This document shows, one piece after another, positions 1 to 8,927 of a DNA stretch of 64,000 bases; the first letter of the stretch is position 1; every line of letters begins with the position of its first letter. The notes under the pieces are model-generated. The model saw only the letters and a list, made by a program, of their open reading frames with translations, was not told where the DNA came from and did not search any database. The stretch spans positions 38,381 to 102,380 of the forward strand of contig NZ_FCNX02000023.1 of the NCBI RefSeq assembly GCF_001544835.2, in the 5' to 3' direction. The position numbers were made by a program, and so were the translations under genes. The stretch comes from Caballeronia fortuita. Its GTDB lineage: Bacteria > Pseudomonadota > Gammaproteobacteria > Burkholderiales > Burkholderiaceae.

Positions 1-266
1 ATCAGCAATTCGAAGGCTCGGTCCTGCATGGTCCGACCACCGTCGATACGGATAGTTCGTGGGCGCCGGTGTTTAATGTCGGTGCGACTTACAATTTCAC
101 AGAACACTGGTTCGCCGGATTTTCAGTGTCGTTCATTCCTTTGAAGGCCACGGCGAAGCTGAGCACGCAGGCGCAAACGCCGGTCGGTACGCTCAATGTC
201 CAGTCTCAGGCGAAAATCACGCTCAACCCGATCGTCACATATTTGCGAGTCGGCTATCGTTTCTAA
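1..266 (+). CDS. ompW: OmpW family outer membrane protein, C-terminal fragment
   Basis: The reading frame is open from base 3 and the 5' end lies outside the window. The last ~87 residues contain 'VGATYNFTEHWFAGFSVSFIP' style alternating strands and end in VTYLRVGYRF. The terminal Phe preceded by alternating aromatic residues is the usual C-terminal signal of outer-membrane beta-barrels. OmpW proteins form small 8-stranded barrels that pass hydrophobic compounds. The assignment rests only on the tail, so the subfamily is uncertain. A strong hairpin terminator follows about 60 bp downstream. Confidence 0.75.
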   Translation, partial: QQFEGSVLHGPTTVDTDSSWAPVFNVGATYNFTEHWFAGFSVSFIPLKATAKLSTQAQTPVGTLNVQSQAKITLNPIVTYLRVGYRF

Positions 267-322
267 AGTCAAACTGCTCTCGAGCATGTAACGACGATAC
301 AGGCGTCATCGCAAACCAGGAT

Positions 323-360
323 AGCGCCGGCATGATTCACAAATGCCGGCGTTATTTTTT
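323..360 (+). terminator. Rho-independent terminator after ompW
   Basis: A perfect 9-bp stem (CGCCGGCAT at 325-333 with ATGCCGGCG at 343-351) closes a 9-base loop and is followed by GTTATTTTTT. The direction fits termination of the + strand porin gene. The rest of the 267-558 spacer shows no further gene that I can support. Confidence 0.85.
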
Positions 361-558
361 GCATGTCGCTTGTAAATGTGACCTTCATCGAAACGCGTCG
401 CTTGCAGTTCTTACGCGTTCGTTCGAGTCGAGTGACAGTCGCGGTCGCGGTTACCGAAGCGTTGCGCAACGTCGAAGCATCGGCATCGAATTTGCTGCAT
501 CATGGGTTTTCCCGCCTCGGGCGGATCATCCACGACTCATCCATCGACGGAGCGATCT

Positions 559-936
559 ATGAACGCATTGCCTAACACGCGAGACGCCATCGGAGATTCA
601 TGGACCACGACGAGCCGCCGCGCACGCCGCATGGCACGGCATGGACGTGAAGCAGCCGAGGATATCGGCGTCGAGCTCAGAACGCTTCTGGGCGAACTCG
701 AAAGCGCGCTGGCCGAGGGCACATCGGCCGATGCCGCCGCACTGCGCGCGCAAATCGGTCAACGCCTCGACAACGCGCGCGCACGTCTGAACGATACCCA
801 CGCGGTGCTTCGCGAACGCGCGGGCGCCGCCTTGGATGACGCCGACGCCTATCTCCACGAAAAGCCGTGGCAAACCATCGCGCTCGTCGGCGGGCTCGCG
901 CTCGTTGCAGGCGTATTGCTGGCTCGCGTGCGCTGA
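559..936 (+). CDS. DUF883 (ElaB/YqjD-like) membrane-anchored protein
   Basis: This 125-residue protein has a charged, Ala/Arg/Glu-rich helical body (about residues 20-95, likely coiled coil). It ends in a C-terminal hydrophobic segment, 'TIALVGGLALVAGVLLARV', close to the stop. That layout, with a 'KPWQ' motif just before the membrane helix, is typical of the ElaB/YqjD/DUF883 family. E. coli members are inner-membrane proteins that associate with ribosomes in stationary phase. The ATG at 559 is chosen because GGAG lies at 549-552. An upstream in-frame start at 502 would add 19 unconserved-looking residues. The function here is inferred only from the family. Confidence 0.85.
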   Translation: MNALPNTRDAIGDSWTTTSRRARRMARHGREAAEDIGVELRTLLGELESALAEGTSADAAALRAQIGQRLDNARARLNDTHAVLRERAGAALDDADAYLHEKPWQTIALVGGLALVAGVLLARVR

Positions 937-940
937 CGTC

Positions 941-1696
941 TCAACCGGCCGGCGCTTCCAGGAAATCAGCGCCGATGATGTCGATGCGGTCCGTGCAGAT
1001 CGCGTCGACGCCCCATTGCGCGAGCAGCCGTGCGCGCGCCGGGTCGTTGACCGTATAAGCGAGAATGCGCAAGCCCGCGTCCTTGATCTGCGCTACGAGC
1101 GCTTCATCGAGCGTGCGGTGATTGGCGTGCAGCGACACGCACGACAACGCCTGAGTCTGCGCACGCCAGTTCGCGGGCACGCGCTCGTAGAGCATGCCGC
1201 GCGGCAGATTCGGCGCGACATCGCGCGCGGCTTCGAGCGCCGCATATGAAAACGATGACACCAGCGGCGCGACCTCCGCATCGGCCCATAAATGCGCCGC
1301 CTCGCGCGCGACGAGCACGCCCGTTTCGACGTCGCGGCCCTGACTCGGCTTGATCTCGATGTTCGCCGCGAGCCCATGCTTCATGCATCGTTCGTGCACT
1401 TGCGCGAGCGTCGGCATGCGCGCGTTCGCGAACTCGGCGCTGAACCACGTGCCCGCGTCGAGCGCGCGCAACTGCGCATAGGTCATCGCCTTGGCCGCGC
1501 CGCGCTCGTTCGACGTGCGATCGACCGCGTCATCGTGCAGCAGGAAGACGATATCGTCGGCGGAGAGCTTCGCGTCGAACTCGATCATCTTGTGGCCGAA
1601 ACGCGCGCCGACGTCGATCGCTTCGAGCGTGTTCTCCGGCGCGAGCTTGCCGCCGCCGCGATGCGCGACGATCGCGGGATAAGGCCAGGTTCTCAT
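941..1696 (-). CDS. ugpQ: Glycerophosphodiester phosphodiesterase UgpQ
   Basis: This cytoplasmic enzyme hydrolyses glycerophosphodiesters to sn-glycerol-3-phosphate and an alcohol. It has 251 residues, the usual length. GDPD signatures are visible: AHRGGGKLAPENT with H12, R13 and E22; metal-binding E39 and D41 in 'MIEFDAKLS'; and H54 in 'LLHDDAVDRTS'. The ATG is preceded by GGAG at an 8-base distance. It is the last gene of ugpBAECQ, 14 bp after ugpC, and so is placed to process diesters imported by the transporter. Confidence 0.95.
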   Translation of the reverse strand: MRTWPYPAIVAHRGGGKLAPENTLEAIDVGARFGHKMIEFDAKLSADDIVFLLHDDAVDRTSNERGAAKAMTYAQLRALDAGTWFSAEFANARMPTLAQVHERCMKHGLAANIEIKPSQGRDVETGVLVAREAAHLWADAEVAPLVSSFSYAALEAARDVAPNLPRGMLYERVPANWRAQTQALSCVSLHANHRTLDEALVAQIKDAGLRILAYTVNDPARARLLAQWGVDAICTDRIDIIGADFLEAPAG

Positions 1697-1710
1697 CGCG
1701 TGTGCTCCAT

Positions 1711-2787
1711 TCAGTTGGCGCGGATTCCCGTTGCCGGATCGAAGAAATGCAGATGGCGCGCGGGCAACGACACGTCGAGCCGCTCGCCACGCCGCGGCCG
1801 ATGCTCATGCGGCAAGCGCGCCGCCATGTCGTGCTTGCCCCACTTGCCATGCGCGAGATTGTCCGCGCCCAGCAACTCGGCCGAGTCCACTTCGAGCGGC
1901 GCGCTCGGCGCGTTTTCATTGCCCGGCGTCATATGCTCCGGACGAATGCCGATGATCCACTCGCGCCCGTGCATCGCGCCATTCACGCCGGAAACCGGCA
2001 ATGCAGGGCCGTCGCCGGCAACGGCAAACGTCGATCCGTCATCCGACAAACGTCCTTCGAGCAAATTCATCGCCGGCGAGCCGATGAAGCTCGCGACGAA
2101 CACCGTCGCCGGACGCTCGTACACTTCGGTCGGCGCGCCGATCTGTTCCGCGTGACCCTTGTTCATCACGATGACGCGTTGTGCGAGCGTCATCGCCTCG
2201 ATCTGATCGTGCGTGACGTACAGGCTCGTGGTCGCGAGACGCGCGTGCAGGCGCTGGATTTCGAGCCGCATCTGCACGCGCAGCTTCGCATCGAGATTGG
2301 ACAACGGTTCGTCGAACAGAAAGACCGCCGGTTCGCGCACGATCGCGCGGCCCATCGCGACGCGCTGCCGCTGACCGCCCGACAATTCGCGCGGCTTGCG
2401 TTCGAGCAGATGTTCGAGTTCGAGGATACGCGCGGCATTCGCGACGCGCGATTCGATCGACTTCCTGTCCGCGCCGCCGATCTTCAGCGCATACGCCATG
2501 TTCTGCGCGACGCTCATGTGCGGATACAGCGCATAGTTCTGAAAGACCATCGCGATATCGCGGTCCTTCGGCTCCAGCTTGTTCACGACCTTGCCGCCGA
2601 TTTCGATCGCGCCATCCGACACGCTTTCGAGACCCGCGACCATGCGCAGCAGCGTCGACTTTCCGCAGCCGGACGGACCGACCATCACGACGAACTCGCC
2701 ATCGTCGACCGCCACATCGATGCCATGCAGCACGTAGTTCGTGCCGTCGTAGGTTTTCTTGACGCCTTTGAGATTCAACGCAGCCAT
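1711..2787 (-). CDS. ugpC: sn-glycerol-3-phosphate ABC transporter, ATPase UgpC
   Basis: A 358-residue ABC ATPase of the MalK/UgpC type. Walker A is GPSGCGKST at 37-45, the signature LSGGQ at 135-139 and Walker B FLFDEP at 156-161. A C-terminal OB-like regulatory domain follows from about residue 235 ('GIRPEHM'). It energises uptake of glycerol-3-phosphate and its diesters through UgpAE. It starts 3 bp after ugpE, which implies translational coupling. The operon context separates it from maltose MalK or other MsmX-like relatives. Confidence 0.95.
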   Translation of the reverse strand: MAALNLKGVKKTYDGTNYVLHGIDVAVDDGEFVVMVGPSGCGKSTLLRMVAGLESVSDGAIEIGGKVVNKLEPKDRDIAMVFQNYALYPHMSVAQNMAYALKIGGADRKSIESRVANAARILELEHLLERKPRELSGGQRQRVAMGRAIVREPAVFLFDEPLSNLDAKLRVQMRLEIQRLHARLATTSLYVTHDQIEAMTLAQRVIVMNKGHAEQIGAPTEVYERPATVFVASFIGSPAMNLLEGRLSDDGSTFAVAGDGPALPVSGVNGAMHGREWIIGIRPEHMTPGNENAPSAPLEVDSAELLGADNLAHGKWGKHDMAARLPHEHRPRRGERLDVSLPARHLHFFDPATGIRAN

Positions 2788-2790
2788 GTT

Positions 2791-3636
2791 TTATTTCTCG
2801 GAATCGACGAGTCCACGCACGAACCAGCGCTGCATCGTCAGCACGACGGCGAGCGGCGGCAGCATCGCGAGCAGCGTCGCGGCCATCACGTAATGCCATT
2901 CGGTCGCGGTATCGCCGGAAGCGATCATGCTCTTGATGCCGACCACCGCCGTTTGCAGCGACACCTCGTTGGTGATGAGAATCGGCCAGAGATACTGATT
3001 CCAGCCGTAGATGAACGTGATGACGAACAGCGCCGCGATGTTCGTCTTCGAAAGCGGCAGCACGACGTCCCAGAAGAAGCGCAGCGGCCCCGCGCCGTCG
3101 ATGCGTGCGGCTTCCATCAGTTCGTCGGGCAGCGTCATGAAGAACTGGCGGAACAGGAACGTAGCCGTTGCAGAGGCGATCAGCGGCAGTGTCAGTCCGG
3201 CATATGTGTTCGACAGATGCATCGACGACACGACCTGCACCGTCGGAAAGATGCGCACTTCGACGGGCAGCATCAGCGTGATGAAGATGAGCCAGAACGC
3301 GAGGTTCTTCATCGGGAAACGGAAGAAGACGATCGCGTAGGCGGAGACGATCGACACCGCGATCTTGCCGAGCGAAATCACGAGCGCCATCACGAGACTG
3401 TTCAGCAGCATGCGGCCGAAGGGCGCCGCCGCGTTGCCGCTGCCGTGCGCCCAGATGTACGCCATATTCTCGAACAGATGCGTGCTCGGCACGAGCGAGA
3501 GCGGCACGCTGAACACTTCCTTTGCGTTCATCGTGGCCGCGCAGAACGCGACGTACACCGGAAACACGATCAGCGCGACGCCGAGAAGCAGCACGACGTG
3601 ACAGAAGATATCGAAGCCGCGACGGTTTTCGATCAT
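2791..3636 (-). CDS. ugpE: sn-glycerol-3-phosphate ABC transporter permease UgpE
   Basis: This 281-residue inner-membrane permease has six predicted helices. The EAA loop, 'LMEAARIDGAGPLRFFWDVVLP', contacts UgpC. The start MIENRRGFD at 3636 overlaps the ugpA stop by 4 bp (ATGA). Longer in-frame extensions upstream lie inside ugpA and are rejected. It pairs with UgpA to form the pore. Confidence 0.94.
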   Translation of the reverse strand: MIENRRGFDIFCHVVLLLGVALIVFPVYVAFCAATMNAKEVFSVPLSLVPSTHLFENMAYIWAHGSGNAAAPFGRMLLNSLVMALVISLGKIAVSIVSAYAIVFFRFPMKNLAFWLIFITLMLPVEVRIFPTVQVVSSMHLSNTYAGLTLPLIASATATFLFRQFFMTLPDELMEAARIDGAGPLRFFWDVVLPLSKTNIAALFVITFIYGWNQYLWPILITNEVSLQTAVVGIKSMIASGDTATEWHYVMAATLLAMLPPLAVVLTMQRWFVRGLVDSEK

Positions 3637-4517
3637 GAGTATTGCACCCTGCGTTCGACGAAGCGGAACTGCACCACCGTCAACACGACGACGATCACCA
3701 TCAGTACGACCGACTGCGCGCCCGAACTGCCAATGTCGAGTCCCTGGAAGCCTTCCGCGAAAATCTTGTAGATGAGCGTCTTGGTCGATTGCGCAGGACC
3801 GCCGCCGGTCGCGGCATCGATGACGGGGAAAGTATCGAAGAACGCGTAGACCAGATTCACGACGAGCAGAAAGAACGACGTCGGCGACAAGAGCGGCAGC
3901 GCGATACCGAAGAAGCGGCGCACGGGACCGGCGCCGTCGATCGCGGCCGCTTCGATCAGCGATTGCGGAATCGCCTGCAAACCCGCGTAGAAGAACAGGA
4001 AGTTGTAGCTGACCTGCTTCCACACCGACGCAAGCACGACGAGGAACATCGCCTGCGCGCCGTTCAATGCGTGATTCCAGACGATGCCTTGCTTGGCCAA
4101 TGCGTACGTCACGAGCCCGATGCTCGGATTGAACAGGAACGACCACAGCACGGCGGCGATCGCGGGCGCGACCGCATACGGCCAGATCAGCAGCGTCTGA
4201 TACGCCTTCGCGCCGCGCGTCACGCGATCGGCGCATGCGGCGAGCAACAGCGAGATCACGAGACCCGACACCGTGACGAGCGCGCAGAAGATCATCGTCG
4301 TGCTGAACGACGAGAGATAGAGCGGATCGGCGAACAACTGCCTGAAGTTTTGCAGCCCGACGAACTCGCTCGACGTGCCGAACGCATCCTGGCTTTGCGT
4401 CGCCTGCCAGAGCGCTTCGCCCGCGGGCCAGAGAAAGAACAGCGCGGTGATTGCGAGCTGCGGCGCGACGAGCAGATACGGCAAGACGCTCGTATCGAAA
4501 CGAGAGCGTTTTTCCAT
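3633..4517 (-). CDS. ugpA: sn-glycerol-3-phosphate ABC transporter permease UgpA
   Basis: This 294-residue multispanning permease begins MEKRSRFDTSVLPYLLV. Its EAA motif is 'LIEAAAIDGAGPVRRFFGIALP'. It is the partner of UgpE in the glycerol-3-phosphate importer. It lies 49 bp downstream of ugpB, and that gap holds a 10-bp GC-rich stem-loop, so permease synthesis is probably set lower than that of the binding protein. Confidence 0.94.
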   Translation of the reverse strand: MEKRSRFDTSVLPYLLVAPQLAITALFFLWPAGEALWQATQSQDAFGTSSEFVGLQNFRQLFADPLYLSSFSTTMIFCALVTVSGLVISLLLAACADRVTRGAKAYQTLLIWPYAVAPAIAAVLWSFLFNPSIGLVTYALAKQGIVWNHALNGAQAMFLVVLASVWKQVSYNFLFFYAGLQAIPQSLIEAAAIDGAGPVRRFFGIALPLLSPTSFFLLVVNLVYAFFDTFPVIDAATGGGPAQSTKTLIYKIFAEGFQGLDIGSSGAQSVVLMVIVVVLTVVQFRFVERRVQYS

Positions 4518-4533
4518 GGTTCGATTTCCCGAG

Positions 4534-4560
4534 GCGCCCGCGCTTTCAACGCGCGGGCGC
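4534..4560 (-). promoter_or_regulatory. Stem-loop between ugpB and ugpA
   Basis: A perfect 10-bp GC inverted repeat (GCGCCCGCGC at 4534-4543, GCGCGGGCGC at 4551-4560) encloses a 7-base loop. No T-run follows on the minus strand, so it is unlikely to be a full terminator. Hairpins after binding-protein genes commonly protect upstream mRNA from 3' exonucleases or cause partial termination. That role is inferred here. Confidence 0.6.
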
Positions 4561-4566
4561 GTGAGC

Positions 4567-5892
4567 TTAGTTGCCGCTCTTTTCGAAGCGGCGCAGCAGT
4601 TCGTCGCCGCGTTGCACCGACGCGTCGAGCGCCTGTTGCGGCGTCTTCTTCTCGGCCCAGACCTGCTCGAGCTCTTCGTCGACGATCGTGCGGATCTGCG
4701 GCATGTTGCCCAGACGCAGGCCCTTCGTGTACGCGAGCGGCGGCTTGTTCAACATTTGCTTGATGGCGATGTCGGCGCCGGGATTCTTGTCGTAGAAGCC
4801 CTGTTTCTGCGTGAGTTCGTACGCGGCCTGCGTGACCGGCAGATAGCCCGTGTCCTGATGCCACTTCGCCGCGACTTCCGGCGTCGACAGGTACGCGAGG
4901 AACTTCGCGACGCCCTTGTAGACGGCCGGGTCCTTGCCCGACAACACCCACAGACTCGCGCCGCCGATGATCGCGTTCTGCGGCGCGCCCTTCACGCTCG
5001 CGTCGTACGGCATCATGCCGACGCCGTAATCGAACTTCGCGAATTTGGCGATGGTCGCGCGCGAGCCCGACGAGTTCGTGATGATCCCGCAATCGCCGCT
5101 ATAGAACTTCGACACCGGCTCGTCCTTGCGGCCGACATACGTGAACGTGCCTTCCTTCGCCATGTTCTGCAGGAACTGGATGTGCGCGACCTGCAGCGGC
5201 TTGTTGAATTCGAGCTTGGCGTCGAGGCCGTCGAAACCGTTGTTCTTCGTCGCGAACGGCGCGGCGTGCCATGCGCTGTAGTTTTCGAGCTGAATCCAGC
5301 TTTGCCAGCCCGATGAATAGCCGCACGAATAGCCCGCGGCCTTCAGCTTCTTCGCGTCGGCTTCGACATCGGCCCAGGTCTTCGGCGGCTGGTTCGGATC
5401 GAGGCCGGCCTTCTTGAACGCGTCCTTGTTGTAGTAAAGAACGGGCGTCGAGCTATTGAACGGCATCGAGATCAGATGCCCCGTCTTGGCGTCGCTGTAA
5501 TAACCGGCGATGGTCGGCACGAACGCCTTTTCGTCGAGCGGCACGCCCGCCTGCTTGAACACGTCGTAGACCGGAATGACGGCCTTCTTCGCCTGCATCA
5601 TCGTCGCGGTGCCGACTTCATAGACTTGCAGGATCGCGGGCGCATTGCCGCTGCGATACGCCGCGATGCCCGCCGCGAGCGCCTGATCGTAGGTGCCCTT
5701 GAACACGGGGATGATCTTGTAATCGCTCTGCGACTTGTTGAAGTCGTTGGCGATGTCGTTTACGCGTTCGCCGAGCGCGGCTTCCATCGCGTGCCAGAAC
5801 TGGATTTCCGTCGCGGCGTGCGCGGCAGTGCTGAGGCCGAACGTCAAAGCGGCAGCAGTCGTGATCAGGCGAAACAAGGGCTTGCGGACCAT
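4567..5892 (-). CDS. ugpB: Periplasmic sn-glycerol-3-phosphate-binding protein UgpB
   Basis: This 441-residue solute-binding protein has a Sec signal peptide (MVRKPLFRL, a hydrophobic core, cleavage near AHA-AT at residue 26). The mature protein starts EIQFWHAMEAALGERVN, a typical UgpB opening, and includes 'FNSSTPVLYYNKDAFKKAGLDP'. It captures glycerol-3-phosphate and glycerophosphodiesters for UgpAEC. It is the first gene of the operon. A promoter-like pair lies just upstream, overlapping the 3' end of dgt. Confidence 0.95.
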   Translation of the reverse strand: MVRKPLFRLITTAAALTFGLSTAAHAATEIQFWHAMEAALGERVNDIANDFNKSQSDYKIIPVFKGTYDQALAAGIAAYRSGNAPAILQVYEVGTATMMQAKKAVIPVYDVFKQAGVPLDEKAFVPTIAGYYSDAKTGHLISMPFNSSTPVLYYNKDAFKKAGLDPNQPPKTWADVEADAKKLKAAGYSCGYSSGWQSWIQLENYSAWHAAPFATKNNGFDGLDAKLEFNKPLQVAHIQFLQNMAKEGTFTYVGRKDEPVSKFYSGDCGIITNSSGSRATIAKFAKFDYGVGMMPYDASVKGAPQNAIIGGASLWVLSGKDPAVYKGVAKFLAYLSTPEVAAKWHQDTGYLPVTQAAYELTQKQGFYDKNPGADIAIKQMLNKPPLAYTKGLRLGNMPQIRTIVDEELEQVWAEKKTPQQALDASVQRGDELLRRFEKSGN

Positions 5893-5914
5893 CGATGAGT
5901 CTCCGTGTCTAAAC

Positions 5915-5942
5915 GTTATAAGTTAGTTGTTATCGATGACAA
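5915..5942 (-). promoter_or_regulatory. Putative sigma70 promoter of the ugp operon
   Basis: On the minus strand TTGTCA (5937-5942) and TATAAC (5915-5920) are separated by 16 bp and precede the ugpB ATG by about 22 bp. The -35 element lies in the last codons of dgt. I looked for a tandem PHO box, expected if PhoB controlled the operon, and found no convincing second half-site. Confidence 0.5.
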
Positions 5943-7143
5943 ACAGTCGTTGATACTCCTTCAATGCGTAGCGGTCAGTCATCCCGGCGATGTAATGCGC
6001 GATGAGCCGCGCCTGCGAACTGTCGTGAGTGGACGACGGCGCGTCGTTCGCGGATTCTTCGATGACCGGCCCGCGCGCCTGATACGCCGGCGGCAAGAGA
6101 CGCGGATCGTCGGTGAAGGCTTCGAAGAGACCCGTCACCACGCGCTTCGCCTTGTTGGCCATCCGCATCACGCGATAGTGCCTGTACAGGTTCTTGAACA
6201 GGAAGCGCTTGAGTTGCGCCGCCTGAGCCGCGACTTCATCGCTGTGTGCGACGAGCGACGGCGCATTGCGCACGTCGTCGACCGATTGCGGCGCGACACG
6301 TTCGAGATTGCGGCTCGTCGCCTCGATCAGATCGACGATCAGCGTATTGATGATGCGGCGGATGGTTTCATGAATTAGCCTGCGCCCTTCGATGTCCGGA
6401 TAGTCCTCGCGCGCGGCATCGAAATGCGTGTGCCAGAGACTCACTTCGGAAAGCTGTTCGAGCGTGATGAGACCGGAGCGCAGACCGTCGTCGACATCGT
6501 GATTGTTATACGCGATTTCATCGGCGACATTGGCGATCTGCGCTTCGAGCGACGGCTGCTTGCCCGTGAGAAAGCGCTCGCCGAGATCACCGAGCTTGCG
6601 CGCGTTTTCACGCGAGCAATGTTTGAGGATGCCTTCACGTGTTTCGAAGCACAGGTTCAGGCCGTTGAACGCGCCGTAGTGCTCTTCGAGTTGATCGACC
6701 ACCGCGAGGCTTTGCAGATTGTGCTCGAAGCCGCCGTGATCGCGCATGCAGTCGTGCAGCGCGTCCTGTCCCGCGTGGCCGAAGGGCGTATGGCCGAGAT
6801 CGTGCGCGAGCGAAATGGCTTCGACGAGATCCTCGTTCAGCCGCAGATTTCGCGCGACGGAACGCGCGATCTGCGCGACTTCGAGACTGTGCGTGAGGCG
6901 CGTGCGAAAGAGATCGCCTTCGTGATTGACGAAGACCTGCGTCTTGTATTCGAGCCGGCGAAACGCGGTCGAATGGACGATGCGGTCGCGGTCGCGCTGA
7001 AACTCCGTGCGTGCCGCTGGCGGCGTCTCGGCGAAGCGCCGCCCGCGCGATTGCGACGCGTGCGCCGCATACGGCGCGAGATGTTCTTCGAGCGCGCGCG
7101 TCGACGGCGTGCCCGGCAAAGGTTGATCTTCTGTTTCGCTCAC
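5923..7143 (-). CDS. dgt: Deoxyguanosinetriphosphate triphosphohydrolase-like HD protein
   Basis: This 406-residue HD-superfamily protein hydrolyses dGTP (and related dNTPs) to the nucleoside and triphosphate. The metal-binding HD set is visible: H85 in 'TRLTHSLEVAQ' and H114-D115 in 'LAHDLGHTPFGH'. The start is GTG at 7143, preceded by GGAG at a 6-base spacing. It lies 44 bp after aroB and probably shares the aroK-aroB transcript. Whether this member prefers dGTP is not readable from sequence. Confidence 0.92.
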   Translation of the reverse strand: MSETEDQPLPGTPSTRALEEHLAPYAAHASQSRGRRFAETPPAARTEFQRDRDRIVHSTAFRRLEYKTQVFVNHEGDLFRTRLTHSLEVAQIARSVARNLRLNEDLVEAISLAHDLGHTPFGHAGQDALHDCMRDHGGFEHNLQSLAVVDQLEEHYGAFNGLNLCFETREGILKHCSRENARKLGDLGERFLTGKQPSLEAQIANVADEIAYNNHDVDDGLRSGLITLEQLSEVSLWHTHFDAAREDYPDIEGRRLIHETIRRIINTLIVDLIEATSRNLERVAPQSVDDVRNAPSLVAHSDEVAAQAAQLKRFLFKNLYRHYRVMRMANKAKRVVTGLFEAFTDDPRLLPPAYQARGPVIEESANDAPSSTHDSSQARLIAHYIAGMTDRYALKEYQRLFVIDNN

Positions 7144-7187
7144 CGGCTGCTCCGCATCGTCGTGGTTCTAGCCGCCGTTCGCGCGGA

Positions 7188-8273
7188 TCAGACGCTGGCT
7201 GCGAGCGTCGCGCGCACGGCCTGATCGGGCGCGCCCGTGATTTCGGTCGCGCCGAAACGGGTCAGCAGAATGAATTTGATCTCGCCGGCTTCGGCTTTCT
7301 TGTCGACCTTCATCAGGTCCACGTAGCGATCGTCGCCGAGCTTCGGCGCGATGACCGGCAGCTTCGCCGCCTCGATCACGCGCACGAGCCGCTGGCGCGC
7401 GGCTTCGTCGAGCCTGCCGAGACGCACCGAAAGATCCGCCGCCATCACCATGCCGCAACCGACCGCTTCGCCGTGCAGCCATTCGCCGTAACCGAGCCCG
7501 GCTTCGATTGCATGGCCGAACGTGTGGCCGAAATTGAGGATCGCGCGCTGCCCGCCTTCGCGCTCGTCCGACGCCACCACCGACGCCTTGATCTCGCACG
7601 AACGCTTCACCGCGTGCGCAAGCGCTTCGTCGTCGCGGCGATTGAGCGCGTCGACATTGCTTTCGATCCAGTCGAAGAATTCGGCGTCCGCGATGGCGGC
7701 GGTCTTGATAACCTCGGCGATGCCCGCCGCCAGTTCGCGCTCCGGCAGCGTGTGCAGCGCGCCGATATCCGCGATCACCGCCTGCGGCTGATAGAACGCG
7801 CCGATCATGTTCTTGCCGAGCGGATGATTGATGCCCGTCTTGCCGCCGACCGACGAATCCACTTGCGAAAGCAGCGTGGTCGGCACCTGGATGAACGGCA
7901 CGCCGCGCATGTAGCACGCGGCCGCAAAACCCGTCATGTCGCCGACGACGCCGCCGCCGAGCGCAATCAGCGTCGTTTTGCGATCGGCGCGCTCGGTGAG
8001 GAGCGCATCGAAGATCGTGTTGAGCGTTTCCCAGTTCTTGTGCGCCTCGCCATCCGGCAGGACGACCGTCGTCACTTTCTTGCCGAGCGGCTCGAGCGCC
8101 GCGCGCAAGCGGTCGCCATAGAGCGGATCGACGGTCGAGTTCGTGACGATCGCCACGGACGCGCCCTTGATATGCGGCGCGAAGAGTTCCGTGCGGCCGG
8201 TCAGGCCCGCACCGATGTGAATGGGATAGGCGCGCTCGCCCAGTTCGACGTTGACGGTAATCATGGCGGACAT
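7188..8273 (-). CDS. aroB: 3-dehydroquinate synthase
   Basis: A 361-residue cytoplasmic NAD- and metal-dependent enzyme. It converts DAHP to 3-dehydroquinate, the second step of the shikimate pathway. Family features include 'ALGGGVVGDMTGFAAACYMRG', 'QVDSSVGGKTGIN' and the metal-site 'NFGHTFGHAIE'. The ATG at 8273 overlaps the aroK stop (TAATG), which suggests coupling. An internal ATG at 8264 (MITVNVELG) is the start usually annotated in relatives and is equally possible. Confidence 0.96.
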   Translation of the reverse strand: MSAMITVNVELGERAYPIHIGAGLTGRTELFAPHIKGASVAIVTNSTVDPLYGDRLRAALEPLGKKVTTVVLPDGEAHKNWETLNTIFDALLTERADRKTTLIALGGGVVGDMTGFAAACYMRGVPFIQVPTTLLSQVDSSVGGKTGINHPLGKNMIGAFYQPQAVIADIGALHTLPERELAAGIAEVIKTAAIADAEFFDWIESNVDALNRRDDEALAHAVKRSCEIKASVVASDEREGGQRAILNFGHTFGHAIEAGLGYGEWLHGEAVGCGMVMAADLSVRLGRLDEAARQRLVRVIEAAKLPVIAPKLGDDRYVDLMKVDKKAEAGEIKFILLTRFGATEITGAPDQAVRATLAASV

Positions 8274-8824
8274 TATGACTCAGCCGACTTGACGACGCCG
8301 GCGACCTCCAGTTGCATCAGGACCATATTGACGAGCGCGTTCACGGTCGGCCGACCCGTTTCCACGACGAAATGCGCGCATTCCTGATACAGCGGATCGC
8401 GCGTCTGAAAGAGCGCTTCGAGCTTGCCGCGCGGATCTTCCGTCTGCAGAAGCGGACGATTCTTGTCGCGCCGCGTGCGCTGCCAGAGATCGTGCGGATT
8501 GGCGCGCAGATAGATGACGATGCCGCGATTCCTCAGATGTTCGCGATTCTCCGGGCGCAGCACCGCGCCGCCGCCCGTCGCGAGCACGATGCCGCTTCGC
8601 TGCGACAGCTCGTCGATGACATTCGCCTCGCGCTGACGGAAGCCCGCTTCGCCCTCGAGTTCCCAGATCACCGGAATGCGGGCGCCCGTGCGCGCCTCGA
8701 TCTCGTGATCCGAATCGATGAACGAGCGCTGCAGACGGCGCGCAACCGCACGGCCCACGGTGGTTTTACCCGCCCCCATGAGTCCGACGAAATAAATGTT
8801 CGCGTTCGCGTGCCCTTCCTGCAA
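8273..8824 (-). CDS. aroK: Shikimate kinase
   Basis: This 183-residue P-loop kinase phosphorylates shikimate with ATP. Walker A is GLMGAGKT at 14-21. Shikimate-binding 'DSDHEIEARTG' and the lid-region 'RDKNRPLLQT' are present. The start is TTG at 8824, preceded by AAGGA, giving MQEGHANANIYFVG, the length and opening expected for Burkholderia AroK. No ATG is available before the Walker A motif. It is the first of the aroK-aroB-dgt genes, 103 bp after pilQ. Confidence 0.95.
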   Translation of the reverse strand: MQEGHANANIYFVGLMGAGKTTVGRAVARRLQRSFIDSDHEIEARTGARIPVIWELEGEAGFRQREANVIDELSQRSGIVLATGGGAVLRPENREHLRNRGIVIYLRANPHDLWQRTRRDKNRPLLQTEDPRGKLEALFQTRDPLYQECAHFVVETGRPTVNALVNMVLMQLEVAGVVKSAES

Positions 8825-8927
8825 CTCGGTTTCCTTCCAGTTCGATGCAATTTGTTCGTGCGGCAGCTTAAGGGCAAACCGCCCGCTTTGTCGAGTCGCG
8901 CGGCCCTTTGGCGGCGCCGCGGCGGGC

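Noticed and set aside
1702..3771. 689-residue open frame antisense to ugpC and ugpE
   Set aside because: Covers two transporter genes with intact motifs on the other strand; composition is typical of a codon-bias artefact.
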